Source: Apilactobacillus kunkeei
GTDB taxonomy: Bacteria > Bacillota > Bacilli > Lactobacillales > Lactobacillaceae
Direction: 5' to 3'
Length of the DNA stretch: 64,000 nt
Assembly (NCBI RefSeq): GCF_005930975.1
Contig: NZ_VBSE01000042.1
Coordinates: 1-64,000 of the forward strand
In this document: positions 8,623 through 17,024 of the stretch, piece by piece
Position numbering within the stretch: position 1 is the stretch's first letter
How the letters are laid out: each line of letters starts with the position of its first letter
Notes under the pieces: model-generated
Databases searched by the model: none
What the model saw: the letters and a program-made list of their open reading frames with translations, nothing else
Told to the model about the DNA's origin: nothing
Program-made: the position numbers and the translations under genes

Positions 8623-9456
8623 TTATCTAGCAGTTCTTACTACAAAATGTTTGTTTGAAGTAATTACACGACCACCGTAAACCTTGTAGAAAGTCTTGTG
8701 GCCTTTCTTAACGATACCGTAAACATATAGTTTGGTACCCTTCTTTTCAGCTTTACGACCTTGTTTGTGGTGGATGTTAGCTGACTTGTAAGCATAAATC
8801 TTGTGGGCTTTTACGCGGATGCTAAAAAGTCTCTTAGCATGCTTTTTAGCAACTTTTTTTGTTGCTTTCTTGACTGTAGCCTTCTTAACATGTCTCTTAG
8901 CTACCTTCTTAGTATCCTTCTTTGCTGAAGACTTCTTAACATGCTTCTTAGTAACTTTCTTAGCAGCTGCCTTTTTAGCATGTTTCTTTGTAGTCTTCTT
9001 GGTTGAAGCCTTTTTAGCTGAAGACTTCTTAGCTACTTTCTTAGTAGTAGTCTTCTTAGATGGAGTAGTTTGAGCTCCAGTTGTTTCAGCTGTTTCAGAT
9101 GGTGTGTCATAATCTTTTACATGGTTCTTCTTGGCAACAGCATCCATCTTAGCATCATATTCAGCTTGTTGCTTTAGATATAACTTGTTTAGCTTGGCTA
9201 AACGTGCGTCATCCTTAGCGTCTGCACGTTTGTTAGCTTCGGATTCTGGTGTATTAATCATTTTTTGAACTCTAGCTTTGTCTTCGGCTGAAATACCTGG
9301 TGCATCTACGCTGCCAGTGTAAACTACACCGTCTTCCCAGCCATCGTTAGAGCTAGCAGCGTGAGCTGCAACATGAGCTGATGCTAAAGTAGCACCTGCC
9401 CCTAGAGTAGCTAGTAAAACTGCGCATTTAGATAGTAATTTATTATACTTAGTCAT
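8623..9456 (-). CDS. Secreted lysine-rich repeat protein (paralog 2)
   Basis: A 277-residue paralog of the preceding protein with the same plan. The signal peptide ends near AHVAAHA; a charged helical segment with NTPESEANKRADAK follows; then a KKxxKK-rich tract from about residue 125 to 205; then the same C-terminal domain (RLFSIRVKAHKIYAYK...FYKVYGGRVIT). The shared N-terminal motif ESEANKRADAK and identical C-terminal stretches indicate recent duplication, while the repeat tract varies. A ribosome site AAAAGGGG precedes ATG 9456. No known function. Confidence 0.8.
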   Translation of the reverse strand: MTKYNKLLSKCAVLLATLGAGATLASAHVAAHAASSNDGWEDGVVYTGSVDAPGISAEDKARVQKMINTPESEANKRADAKDDARLAKLNKLYLKQQAEYDAKMDAVAKKNHVKDYDTPSETAETTGAQTTPSKKTTTKKVAKKSSAKKASTKKTTKKHAKKAAAKKVTKKHVKKSSAKKDTKKVAKRHVKKATVKKATKKVAKKHAKRLFSIRVKAHKIYAYKSANIHHKQGRKAEKKGTKLYVYGIVKKGHKTFYKVYGGRVITSNKHFVVRTAR

Positions 9457-9628
9457 TATAAATTCCCCTTTTAAACTATGTAGTTAATTTTTCACCTTCC
9501 GCATTGACCTCACTTTGCTGGTAGACAAAACTAATTTGCTAAGTAAAATCAACTGCTATAAAAGGTTATTATAAAACTATAATAACATTGTAATCTGCAT
9601 TAAAAAATAAAAAAATTTAAATACGAAC

Positions 9629-9661
9629 AAAAAAGGACTGACTTATGTCAGTCCTTTTTTT
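9629..9661. terminator. Terminator for the pgmB operon
   Basis: Stem AGGACTGAC / GTCAGTCCT flanked by A6 and T7. On the minus strand it directly follows the beta-phosphoglucomutase stop. Confidence 0.85.
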
Positions 9662-10325
9662 ATAACGCTTTTTCAATATGGTCTAGTGTTAAATACTTAG
9701 TATTTGAAAAGACAATATTAGCGTCTTTTAATATCTCAGCATCTCCTATACCGACTGAAATTTCACCTGCGCCGTTAATGGCAGCAATACCCACTTCAGC
9801 ATCTTCAATACCAATACATTCTTCGGGGGTAAGGCCTAAAATTTCAGCACCTTTAACATAAATCTCTGGATCTGGTTTACCTTTACTTAATTCGGCAGGG
9901 TTAACTACCTTTTCAAAGTAATCACTTAATTGCAACTTTTCCAATACGGTTGGCGCATTTTTAGAAGCGGAAGCCAAAGAAATTAAATATCCATTATCTT
10001 TCAAGCTGTCTAAAAAGTCTTTGACTCCCGGGAGAATATCATTTGGCGACATTTGATCAACTAGATTTAGGTAGTTATCATTTTTCTCTTGTGCTAATGC
10101 CAACTTATCTTCTTCACTATATTTCCCCTGAAGATTTCCACGATCTAAAATCAGGTTCAATGAATCCATTCTATCGACCCCTTTTAAATCTTCAGCTAAT
10201 TTATCATCCCAGGGAGTGCCAACTTTTTCAGCAATTTGTTTCCATGCCTTACTATGCAACACAGACGTATTGGAAATGACACCATCTAGGTCAAAGATAA
10301 ATCCTTTAATTTTTTCTAATCCCAT
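9660..10325 (-). CDS. pgmB: Beta-phosphoglucomutase
   Basis: Converts beta-glucose 1-phosphate to glucose 6-phosphate. It is a 221-residue HAD-family enzyme with the nucleophile motif FDLDGVISNT (residues 11-20), a helical cap, the SLASASKN motif II, KGKPDPEIY motif III region and CIGIEDAEVGI motif IV. The start follows the phosphorylase stop by 2 bp with AGGGGGA as ribosome site, so the two are translated together. An inverting GH65 phosphorylase makes exactly this enzyme's substrate, which makes the pairing functionally convincing. Confidence 0.93.
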   Translation of the reverse strand: MGLEKIKGFIFDLDGVISNTSVLHSKAWKQIAEKVGTPWDDKLAEDLKGVDRMDSLNLILDRGNLQGKYSEEDKLALAQEKNDNYLNLVDQMSPNDILPGVKDFLDSLKDNGYLISLASASKNAPTVLEKLQLSDYFEKVVNPAELSKGKPDPEIYVKGAEILGLTPEECIGIEDAEVGIAAINGAGEISVGIGDAEILKDANIVFSNTKYLTLDHIEKAL

Positions 10326-10327
10326 GG

Positions 10328-12529
10328 CTATTCCCCCTTTGATAAAATTTCTAACAATGCTTTTTCTAACTTGTATGACTTATCGTTGACAATGATGTTC
10401 ATTGGTTGTCCATCTAGTAGTTTAATCGATGTTTTACCTTTAACAATGTGAATGTCTAGTAGTCTGCCGTTAAAAACAATTCTGAATTCAAATCCATCCC
10501 ATTCAGCTGGTAGATGAGGGATAAGCTTTAATTCGCCTGCTGAAGTCACTTGCATCCCCGCAAATCCTTGAACAACACTTAACCAGCTTCCACCTAAGTT
10601 AGCCAAGTGCAAACCATCTTCGGTGTTGCCTTGTAAGTCGGTTAAATCCATGCGAACAGTGTCTGAGAAATAGCTATAAGCTTTTTCCATGTTACCCATT
10701 CTAGCGGCTAATGCACTGAAGATAGAACGTGATAGCGATGAATCATGAGTAGTAATTTTTTCGTAGTAATCAAATTCCCTCTTTAGTTGATCATCATCAA
10801 TCGTTTCAGGGAACAACAAGTCTGCTAAAACTGTATCAGCCTGCTTGTTTACTTGGTATCTGTAAATGTTCAATGGGTGGTAGTGCAATAGTAATGGATA
10901 TTTATCCTTTGGTGTCTCATCAAAAGGCCAAATCGCCTTGCTAAAGAAAGTCTCATCTTGTGCATTAATTTGATATTCAAAGTTGTATGGGAAGTAGATT
11001 CTTTCGGCAATATCCTTAAATAATTCTAGTTCCTCAACTGAAGCACCTAAACTGTTGAATCCCTCTGGATCTTCTTCCATTAAGATTAATCCCAGTTTGT
11101 ATGCCAATATAAAGTTGTTTTGTGCCATTCTGTTAGTGAAGTAATTGTTGTCCACCATTGCAGTATATTCATCTGGACCAGTCACTGTATGAAATTCAAA
11201 GACGGATTCGCCATCTCTTTGTGCCCATGTCCCAAATTCTCTGAAGAAACGAGCAGTTTCTAATAGCATTTCGAAACCGTATTTTTTTAAGAACTCTGTG
11301 TCATGAGTTGCTTGATAATAGTTACCAATCGCATATGCGATATCACCATCTAAATGGTAAGCCGCTGTACTTGCTGGATAGTATGCAGAAGTTTCTTCAC
11401 CATTAATCGAACGCCATGCAAAGAGTGCTCCTTGGTTAACACCTAATTCACGAGCACGAATTCGAGCGAAATCTAGCGTGTTGTAACGGTATATCAATAA
11501 TTTCTTGGCGATTTCTGGGTTAGTGTAAATGAAGTAAGGAATCATGTACATTTCTGTATCCCAGAATGTATGACCTTCATAACCAGGTCCTGTTAACCCT
11601 TTGGCTGCGATGTTTGTCTTACCATCACGACCAGTAGCTTGGTTTAGTTGGAAAATGTTGTAATGAAGAGCTAAATTCAATTCGTCATTTCCAGAAATTG
11701 TGACTTCACTGTTTTCCCAAGTATCGTGCCAAAAACTAGCACTGTTTTGTTTAATAGTCTTAAAATCCTCTTTACCAAATTCAAATGATTCGTTTTTTTC
11801 ACCAACAACAAATCCATAGGATACCTTAGGTTCATCAATTAAATATAATTTAGTTTCCAATGGACTATTGTTATCGAAACCATAGACAGTAATTTCAATG
11901 CGTTGATCTGATTCAGAAGTACTAATTGCTATAGTCTGAGATAAATCATCTCTCGATACAACTTCTCGTTTGATTGATTTTAGTTCTCTAGTCTTTCTAG
12001 GATCATCAATATCATCTTGAGTAACATTATTAACTTCTTCTAGTACAAAGTTTTTATCAACGTAGATATCTCCCTTGTACGAACCGGCTTCAAATGAATA
12101 TTCAATTCCATAAAAATGCACTTCTTTTTGATCAATGGCTGAAGTGACCATCATTTTAATTGTTTGGTGTGCATCATTGCTTAATTCATATTCTTCAACC
12201 AACTTACCGTCAGATAAATCTAATTGCATATCTACTAATGTCGAATGAGTGAATTCATCATGACTGTCATCAAAGACGCGAATCTTTCTTAGGTTAGGTA
12301 GCGAAACAATGGTTTCATTTCTCTTTGGGTAATAGGCAGCTGCTTCTCCATAAGTGATTGGACTGTATTCGAAGAAACCGTTAACTAATGTTCCTTCAAT
12401 TGCATTTGATTTAATTGGATTAGTTGCCCGAACCCCAAAGTGACCATTACCGAATGAAAAAACAGATTCTAAATTTCCGGGATTACTTGAACTCACGTCT
12501 TTTAGTTTTAATCTAATATCCTTAGTCAT
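10328..12529 (-). CDS. GH65 alpha-glucobiose phosphorylase, specificity uncertain
   Basis: Inverting phosphorolysis of an alpha-linked glucobiose to beta-glucose 1-phosphate plus glucose. It is a 733-residue cytosolic glycoside hydrolase family 65 protein: N-terminal beta-sandwich, (alpha/alpha)6 catalytic barrel with HTFWDTEMY (about 320-328) and the general-acid motif GPDEY (Glu454), then small beta domains. The loop that governs acceptor specificity reads GEETSAYYPASTAAYHLDGD (about 377-396). From memory this resembles trehalose/kojibiose/nigerose phosphorylases more than the HNEWE-type loop of maltose phosphorylases, so a maltose label is not safe. In an operon with a transporter and pgmB. 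Confidence 0.85.
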   Translation of the reverse strand: MTKDIRLKLKDVSSSNPGNLESVFSFGNGHFGVRATNPIKSNAIEGTLVNGFFEYSPITYGEAAAYYPKRNETIVSLPNLRKIRVFDDSHDEFTHSTLVDMQLDLSDGKLVEEYELSNDAHQTIKMMVTSAIDQKEVHFYGIEYSFEAGSYKGDIYVDKNFVLEEVNNVTQDDIDDPRKTRELKSIKREVVSRDDLSQTIAISTSESDQRIEITVYGFDNNSPLETKLYLIDEPKVSYGFVVGEKNESFEFGKEDFKTIKQNSASFWHDTWENSEVTISGNDELNLALHYNIFQLNQATGRDGKTNIAAKGLTGPGYEGHTFWDTEMYMIPYFIYTNPEIAKKLLIYRYNTLDFARIRARELGVNQGALFAWRSINGEETSAYYPASTAAYHLDGDIAYAIGNYYQATHDTEFLKKYGFEMLLETARFFREFGTWAQRDGESVFEFHTVTGPDEYTAMVDNNYFTNRMAQNNFILAYKLGLILMEEDPEGFNSLGASVEELELFKDIAERIYFPYNFEYQINAQDETFFSKAIWPFDETPKDKYPLLLHYHPLNIYRYQVNKQADTVLADLLFPETIDDDQLKREFDYYEKITTHDSSLSRSIFSALAARMGNMEKAYSYFSDTVRMDLTDLQGNTEDGLHLANLGGSWLSVVQGFAGMQVTSAGELKLIPHLPAEWDGFEFRIVFNGRLLDIHIVKGKTSIKLLDGQPMNIIVNDKSYKLEKALLEILSKGE

Positions 12530-12549
12530 ATTTAATTCAACTCCTTTAA

Positions 12550-13881
12550 TTATTCTTTAACTGGTTTTACAAAGAAGACTGTTCCGGCAGCAATTAGTGC
12601 GCAAATTCCTGCTAGGAATAACATTGCACTCATTGATCCGTGTAGCATTGGGAAGATAGCAAAACTAGAAATCGAAGCTACAATTTGTGGAATACAAATT
12701 TGCCAGTTGAATAGTCCTAAGTAAGCACCTTCATTTTTACCTTTAACAGCACCTGTAATCATTGCAAATGCTTCCGTTCCAATTGTGATGTACATAATTC
12801 CAAATAGTGTAAATGGAATAATGGATAACATCTTTGAAGTTACAAAGTACATCATAATTAATCCTAACCCACCTAATACCAATGAAAATGATAGTATTTT
12901 TCTTCTTTGACTTGGTTTTAGACGAGCCAATACGAATGTTCCCCATAGAACTCCAGCTAGTGATTGAACGAATGTTAATACCCCATTCCAGTTACCAGCT
13001 GCTTGAAATCCTGCACTAGCAGGGTTAGTTGTATGCCAAATGTTTTCTGCTAAAGCACCAGTGCTGTAAGTCCATACAAATTGAACTGAGATGAATGAGA
13101 ACATCATAACTGCTAATAATTCCCAGAAAATCTTGGGAGCAGTCTTTACTAATTCCCATAGACTTGGTGCTTTTTCTTTACTGTCTTCTTCTTCGATGTC
13201 ATGGTATTTTGCGTATTCTACCGGGTCGTATTCTTTAACGTTTACAACAGTGTAGATAGTCGTTGCAGCGATTACGACTGCTCCGATGTAAAAGGCAATC
13301 TTAACAGTTGTTGGAACTTCACCTTTAGGAGCAACGTTTGAAAAACCAATTGCAGTAATCACGAATGGTAAGATTGCTGCTAGCATCCCACCTGCATTCG
13401 AGTAAATGTTTTGGAATGACCATGCTTTGTCTTCTTGGTCTGAATTAACCATGTCACCAATAATCATTCTGAATGGTTGTTGACACATGTTTGAAGAAAC
13501 GTCTAGAAGCATGATAGTAACCGCACCAAATAGCAAAGCGGCTAATGATCCATAACCTAAACCTAGGGATCCAACGTTTGGTAAAACAATTAAAACAATT
13601 GCGGAAATAATTGAACCAATAATCAAATATGGCAATCTTCTACCAAAACGATTCCACGTCTTGTCTGATCTCTTTCCAACAATTGGTTGAACAATCATTC
13701 CTGCTAATGGTGGTAGGATGAAAAACCATCCCAACTTATTAGGGTCTGCACCAATAGTTTGGAAAATTCTACTCATTTGAGAAGTTTGTAAAAAGAACGC
13801 CATGTTTAAACCAAAATAACCGAAGGTAATATTAAATAATTGGAACCTAGATAGTTTTGGTAATTTTAGTTTGGATGTCAT
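12550..13881 (-). CDS. MFS sugar transporter (SLC45/GPH-like)
   Basis: Probable proton-coupled disaccharide importer feeding the phosphorylase. It is a 443-residue membrane protein with about 12 hydrophobic helices. The motif SDKTWNRFGRRLPYL in the helix 2-3 loop is typical of the SLC45/GPH group, and the middle loop (about residues 220-240, YDPVEYAKYHDIEEEDS) is charged and cytoplasmic. First gene of a three-gene minus-strand operon with the GH65 enzyme and pgmB. An operator-like palindrome overlaps the promoter. A ribosome site AAAGGAGAG precedes the ATG. Confidence 0.85.
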   Translation of the reverse strand: MTSKLKLPKLSRFQLFNITFGYFGLNMAFFLQTSQMSRIFQTIGADPNKLGWFFILPPLAGMIVQPIVGKRSDKTWNRFGRRLPYLIIGSIISAIVLIVLPNVGSLGLGYGSLAALLFGAVTIMLLDVSSNMCQQPFRMIIGDMVNSDQEDKAWSFQNIYSNAGGMLAAILPFVITAIGFSNVAPKGEVPTTVKIAFYIGAVVIAATTIYTVVNVKEYDPVEYAKYHDIEEEDSKEKAPSLWELVKTAPKIFWELLAVMMFSFISVQFVWTYSTGALAENIWHTTNPASAGFQAAGNWNGVLTFVQSLAGVLWGTFVLARLKPSQRRKILSFSLVLGGLGLIMMYFVTSKMLSIIPFTLFGIMYITIGTEAFAMITGAVKGKNEGAYLGLFNWQICIPQIVASISSFAIFPMLHGSMSAMLFLAGICALIAAGTVFFVKPVKE

Positions 13882-13928
13882 AATAGCTCACTCTCCTTTA
13901 TCAAATATAATCATTTAGTGGCTATGAT

Positions 13929-13975
13929 TACTATAGCGGCAATAATGTAAGCGCTTTACTAATCGATAACTAAAT
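13929..13975 (-). promoter_or_regulatory. Promoter with cre/LacI-type operator for the glucobiose operon
   Basis: The near-palindrome GTAAGCGCTTTAC at 13947-13959 matches CcpA cre or LacI-family operator consensus at most positions. On the minus strand a -10 TATAGT (about 13935-13930) lies 17 bp from a weak -35 that overlaps the palindrome. Binding there would block the promoter, giving either catabolite repression or sugar-specific control. Confidence 0.6.
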
Positions 13976-14106
13976 TATATTCCTTAAGTTTTTAATTAGC
14001 TACCACTTTTTAGTTAAGTCTTTATAAAGATATAATTCATTTTTTATACATTTAAGTTTCTGATTAATTGGTCCATTAATTATTCTTATGCTTATATTTT
14101 GCGCAC

Positions 14107-14137
14107 AAAAAAAGCCGAACCTTTTTAACGGATCGGC
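14107..14137 (-). terminator. Minus-strand terminator
   Basis: Stem GCCGATCC / GGTTCGGC followed by T7 on the minus strand. It is a second terminator just downstream of the one that ends the 25-codon gene. Confidence 0.7.
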
Positions 14138-14161
14138 ACTATAAGATTTTTTCCTATTAAT

Positions 14162-14190
14162 AAAAAAGGAGCTGACAAACGTCAGCTCCT
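14162..14190 (-). terminator. Terminator of the 25-aa gene
   Basis: Stem GGAGCTGAC / GTCAGCTCC followed by T6 on the minus strand, a few bases after the small gene's stop. Confidence 0.8.
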
Positions 14191-14197
14191 CTTATTT

Positions 14198-14275
14198 TTA
14201 ATAACATACAAAATATACTATGGCTATAATAATAACGGCGATTATCATTAATGTGTAACAAATCTTTTCAAACAT
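14198..14275 (-). CDS. 25-aa hydrophobic peptide gene
   Basis: A tiny reading frame encoding MFEKICYTLM followed by a single hydrophobic helix rich in Ile/Val and ending VCY. It has every part of an expressed unit. There is a promoter TTGACA-N17-TAAACT on the minus strand (about 14342-14314), an AGAAGGA ribosome site 8 nt before the ATG, and a strong terminator immediately after the stop. It is the only gene between the AEC transporter and the sugar operon. It could be a type I toxin-like peptide or a small membrane regulator; no family is recognised. Confidence 0.55.
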   Translation of the reverse strand: MFEKICYTLMIIAVIIIAIVYFVCY

Positions 14276-14359
14276 ATGAATTTCCTTCTTTGCTTCCGCA
14301 TTTAATTTATCTAAAGTTTAGGCTAACTGCCCGCACTTGTCAATTTTGTTATATGTAAT

Positions 14360-14388
14360 AAAAAAACGTTGGAATAATTCCAACGTTT
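14360..14388 (-). terminator. Terminator after the AEC transporter
   Basis: Stem AAACGTTGGAAT / ATTCCAACGTTT followed by a T run on the minus strand. Confidence 0.8.
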
Positions 14389-14398
14389 CTTATATTTA

Positions 14399-15373
14399 TT
14401 AGATGTATTGAACGATTGTCATCAAGATAGGAATAACAACGATGAACAATACAGTTGAAGTAGTTACAATGTTTGTAGCGTACTTAACATCCCCGTGTGA
14501 TTCAGCAGCTAGGATTGGTAATACAGCTAGCATTGGAGTAGCTGATTGAACAATCATAGTTTGGCTAAACATTGTTGGTAGTGATACACCACCATGAGCA
14601 GCAGCAGTTAGGATAGCAATCATAACAACTGGAGCCAATACGAAACGACCTAATAATGCAACAACAGTATCACGGTCGAATGAGATACTCTTTAGACCAG
14701 CATCAGCTAATACAATACCAATGTAGATTAGTGATAGTGGAGTAACTAAACTACCAACGTATGATAGTGTTTGTGATAAGAAAGGTACCTTTAGTACTGG
14801 AATGTTTAGTAGTAAGAATACTAATGCAACCAAGAAACCAACAAGTGGCATTGGAATAACTTGTTTCCAGTTAATCTTGTGGTGTTCTTTTGGTTGACCT
14901 GACTTAGTAGGATCATCATTACTGATTAAGAAGACACCAAATGCCCAAGTAGAAACAGTGTTAATGATGTAGTATACCAAGAAGTAAGTCATTGACTTAT
15001 CACCGAATAAGGCGATGTTCAATGGTAAACCAATGAAGATAGTGTTGGCATTAACAATAGCGTTAATAAATACACCACGACGACCTGGTCTAACCTTCAT
15101 GATTTTAACTAGTGCAAATGCAATTAGGTAACCGATAACAACTGAGATAACACCCCAGATTAGGTAGCTACCGAAACTTACAAGCTTACCTCTAGTTAGA
15201 CGACTTAACACCGCTACGAAAATTGAAGCTGGTAGGGCGATGTTTTTGATTAATTTAGAAATGTTCTTGCTGAATGTATCTGCAAACCAACCGGTTTTTC
15301 TTAATACATATCCTAATAACATAATTAGAACAACAACAAGGACACTTTGGATTGAGTTAATAAATACTCCCAT
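14399..15373 (-). CDS. AEC family transporter (malate permease-like)
   Basis: A 324-residue integral membrane protein of the auxin efflux carrier family, which in lactic acid bacteria includes malate and other organic acid permeases. About ten hydrophobic helices are visible in two halves joined by a cytoplasmic loop around residues 150-172 (SNDDPTKSGQPKEHHKINWK). A ribosome site AGGAGG precedes the ATG. It is a single-gene unit. No malolactic enzyme or regulator lies next to it, so the substrate is open. Confidence 0.8.
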   Translation of the reverse strand: MGVFINSIQSVLVVVLIMLLGYVLRKTGWFADTFSKNISKLIKNIALPASIFVAVLSRLTRGKLVSFGSYLIWGVISVVIGYLIAFALVKIMKVRPGRRGVFINAIVNANTIFIGLPLNIALFGDKSMTYFLVYYIINTVSTWAFGVFLISNDDPTKSGQPKEHHKINWKQVIPMPLVGFLVALVFLLLNIPVLKVPFLSQTLSYVGSLVTPLSLIYIGIVLADAGLKSISFDRDTVVALLGRFVLAPVVMIAILTAAAHGGVSLPTMFSQTMIVQSATPMLAVLPILAAESHGDVKYATNIVTTSTVLFIVVIPILMTIVQYI

Positions 15374-15515
15374 TATGAATCCTCCTATTTGATATTAAAA
15401 ATAATTATTGCTTAATTTAAAACACGATAAGTACTATAAAACACATTTAAAGATATAGTCAAAGGATAAGTTCATTATAAATATTTTTTATATCAACTAG
15501 CAAAAGACCGTCATA

Positions 15516-15629
15516 TTAGTCTTTGTCGTCTTTTTTACGCTTGTTTTTTAAAGAAATTACTAACACAGTGGATAATGTAGAAATAATAAATAATACAATT
15601 ACCATGATAATCATTCCGATCACTAGCAT
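15516..15629 (-). CDS. 37-aa membrane peptide gene, possible holin-like/type I toxin
   Basis: A short frame encoding 37 residues: a hydrophobic helix (about residues 2-26) followed by a charged tail KNKRKKDDKD. It has a strong GGAGGG ribosome site 5 nt before the ATG. The layout, one helix plus a KR-rich cytoplasmic tail, resembles the holin-like peptides of type I toxin systems in Firmicutes, but sequence identity is not established. The candidate ncRNA at 15733-15888 lies about 100 bp away on the other strand. Confidence 0.5.
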   Translation of the reverse strand: MLVIGMIIMVIVLFIISTLSTVLVISLKNKRKKDDKD

Positions 15630-15732
15630 CCAATCCCTCCTAGTTTTTCATCTTTTGATAAAATTATAGCTAATTTTCAATTTTTTCTCAAAAAAATGTT
15701 GCATAAAATAAATAGATATGGTTTAATATTAT

Positions 15733-15888
15733 ATGTCGCTTGAGGTTACATCTCACAGACAAACTTAATATTTTGAGCTGTTAGCTTAAGGTAAAAGCAC
15801 TCAGTCCTTTGCTGAGAAGATGGTGTTCAAAGCATCACAGCTCACTAACTAAAGTACTTTGAAGATTTTATCTTTGGGGTACTTTTTT
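15733..15888 (+). ncRNA. Candidate structured RNA with own promoter and terminator
   Basis: About 155 nt on the plus strand with no reading frame. Pairings visible: GAGCTGT (about 15774-15780) with ACAGCTC (about 15837-15843) closing an internal hairpin CTCAG-tcctttg-CTGAG, and a final terminator stem AAGTAC...GTACTT with T6 (15851-15888). A possible promoter (TTGCAT near 15698 and TTTAAT/TAATAT near 15722) lies upstream. No plus-strand gene follows before another terminator and a convergent gene, so it is either a stand-alone RNA or an orphan riboswitch. I could not match it to a family. Confidence 0.5.
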
Positions 15889-15923
15889 GTTAAAGAATAA
15901 AAGTTTGTTTTTGTATATCTCAC

Positions 15924-15963
15924 AAAAAAAGAGCCGCTTCTTAATTGAAGCGGCTCTTTTTTT
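15924..15963. terminator. Bidirectional terminator
   Basis: Stem AGAGCCGCTTC / GAAGCGGCTCT flanked by A7 and T7. A second, weaker stem AAAGCC.TAGC / GCTA.GGCTTT at 15982-16011 follows the SDR gene on the minus strand. Confidence 0.85.
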
Positions 15964-16029
15964 AGAACTTTTATACATAATAAAAGCCATAGCATAAGCT
16001 ACGGCTTTTTTCATATCCAAGATATGATT

Positions 16030-16818
<789 letters not shown>

Positions 16819-17024
16819 TCATCTTTTGTTTATTTATTCACAAAGCAATTATATACTACTTTTATTATTTTTACAGTACTTTTATTATTATTTTTTTATA
16901 AAATACATAAATTTTGTTATGTCTTACACTATATAATTTGAGGCAAATTAATTGAATTACACAATACATGAGTTTATCTTATAAATTAGTAATTCATAAT
17001 AATTGAAAAAAGGACTTGATAATT

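Noticed and set aside
7790-9060. Short repeated DNA units resembling a CRISPR array
   Set aside because: The repetition follows from KKATKK-type codons, is irregular in spacing and is inside coding sequence; no spacers or cas genes.
7782-9073. Plus-strand hydrophobic frames opposite the lysine-rich genes (rich in Phe/Leu/Ala/Cys)
   Set aside because: They are antisense shadows of repeated AAG codons; no ribosome sites, and the minus-strand frames have signal peptides and terminators.
15733-15888. Assignment as a magnesium (ykoK) riboswitch, tmRNA, 6S or SRP RNA
   Set aside because: Only scattered resemblance to conserved blocks; the diagnostic motifs of these families are not present.
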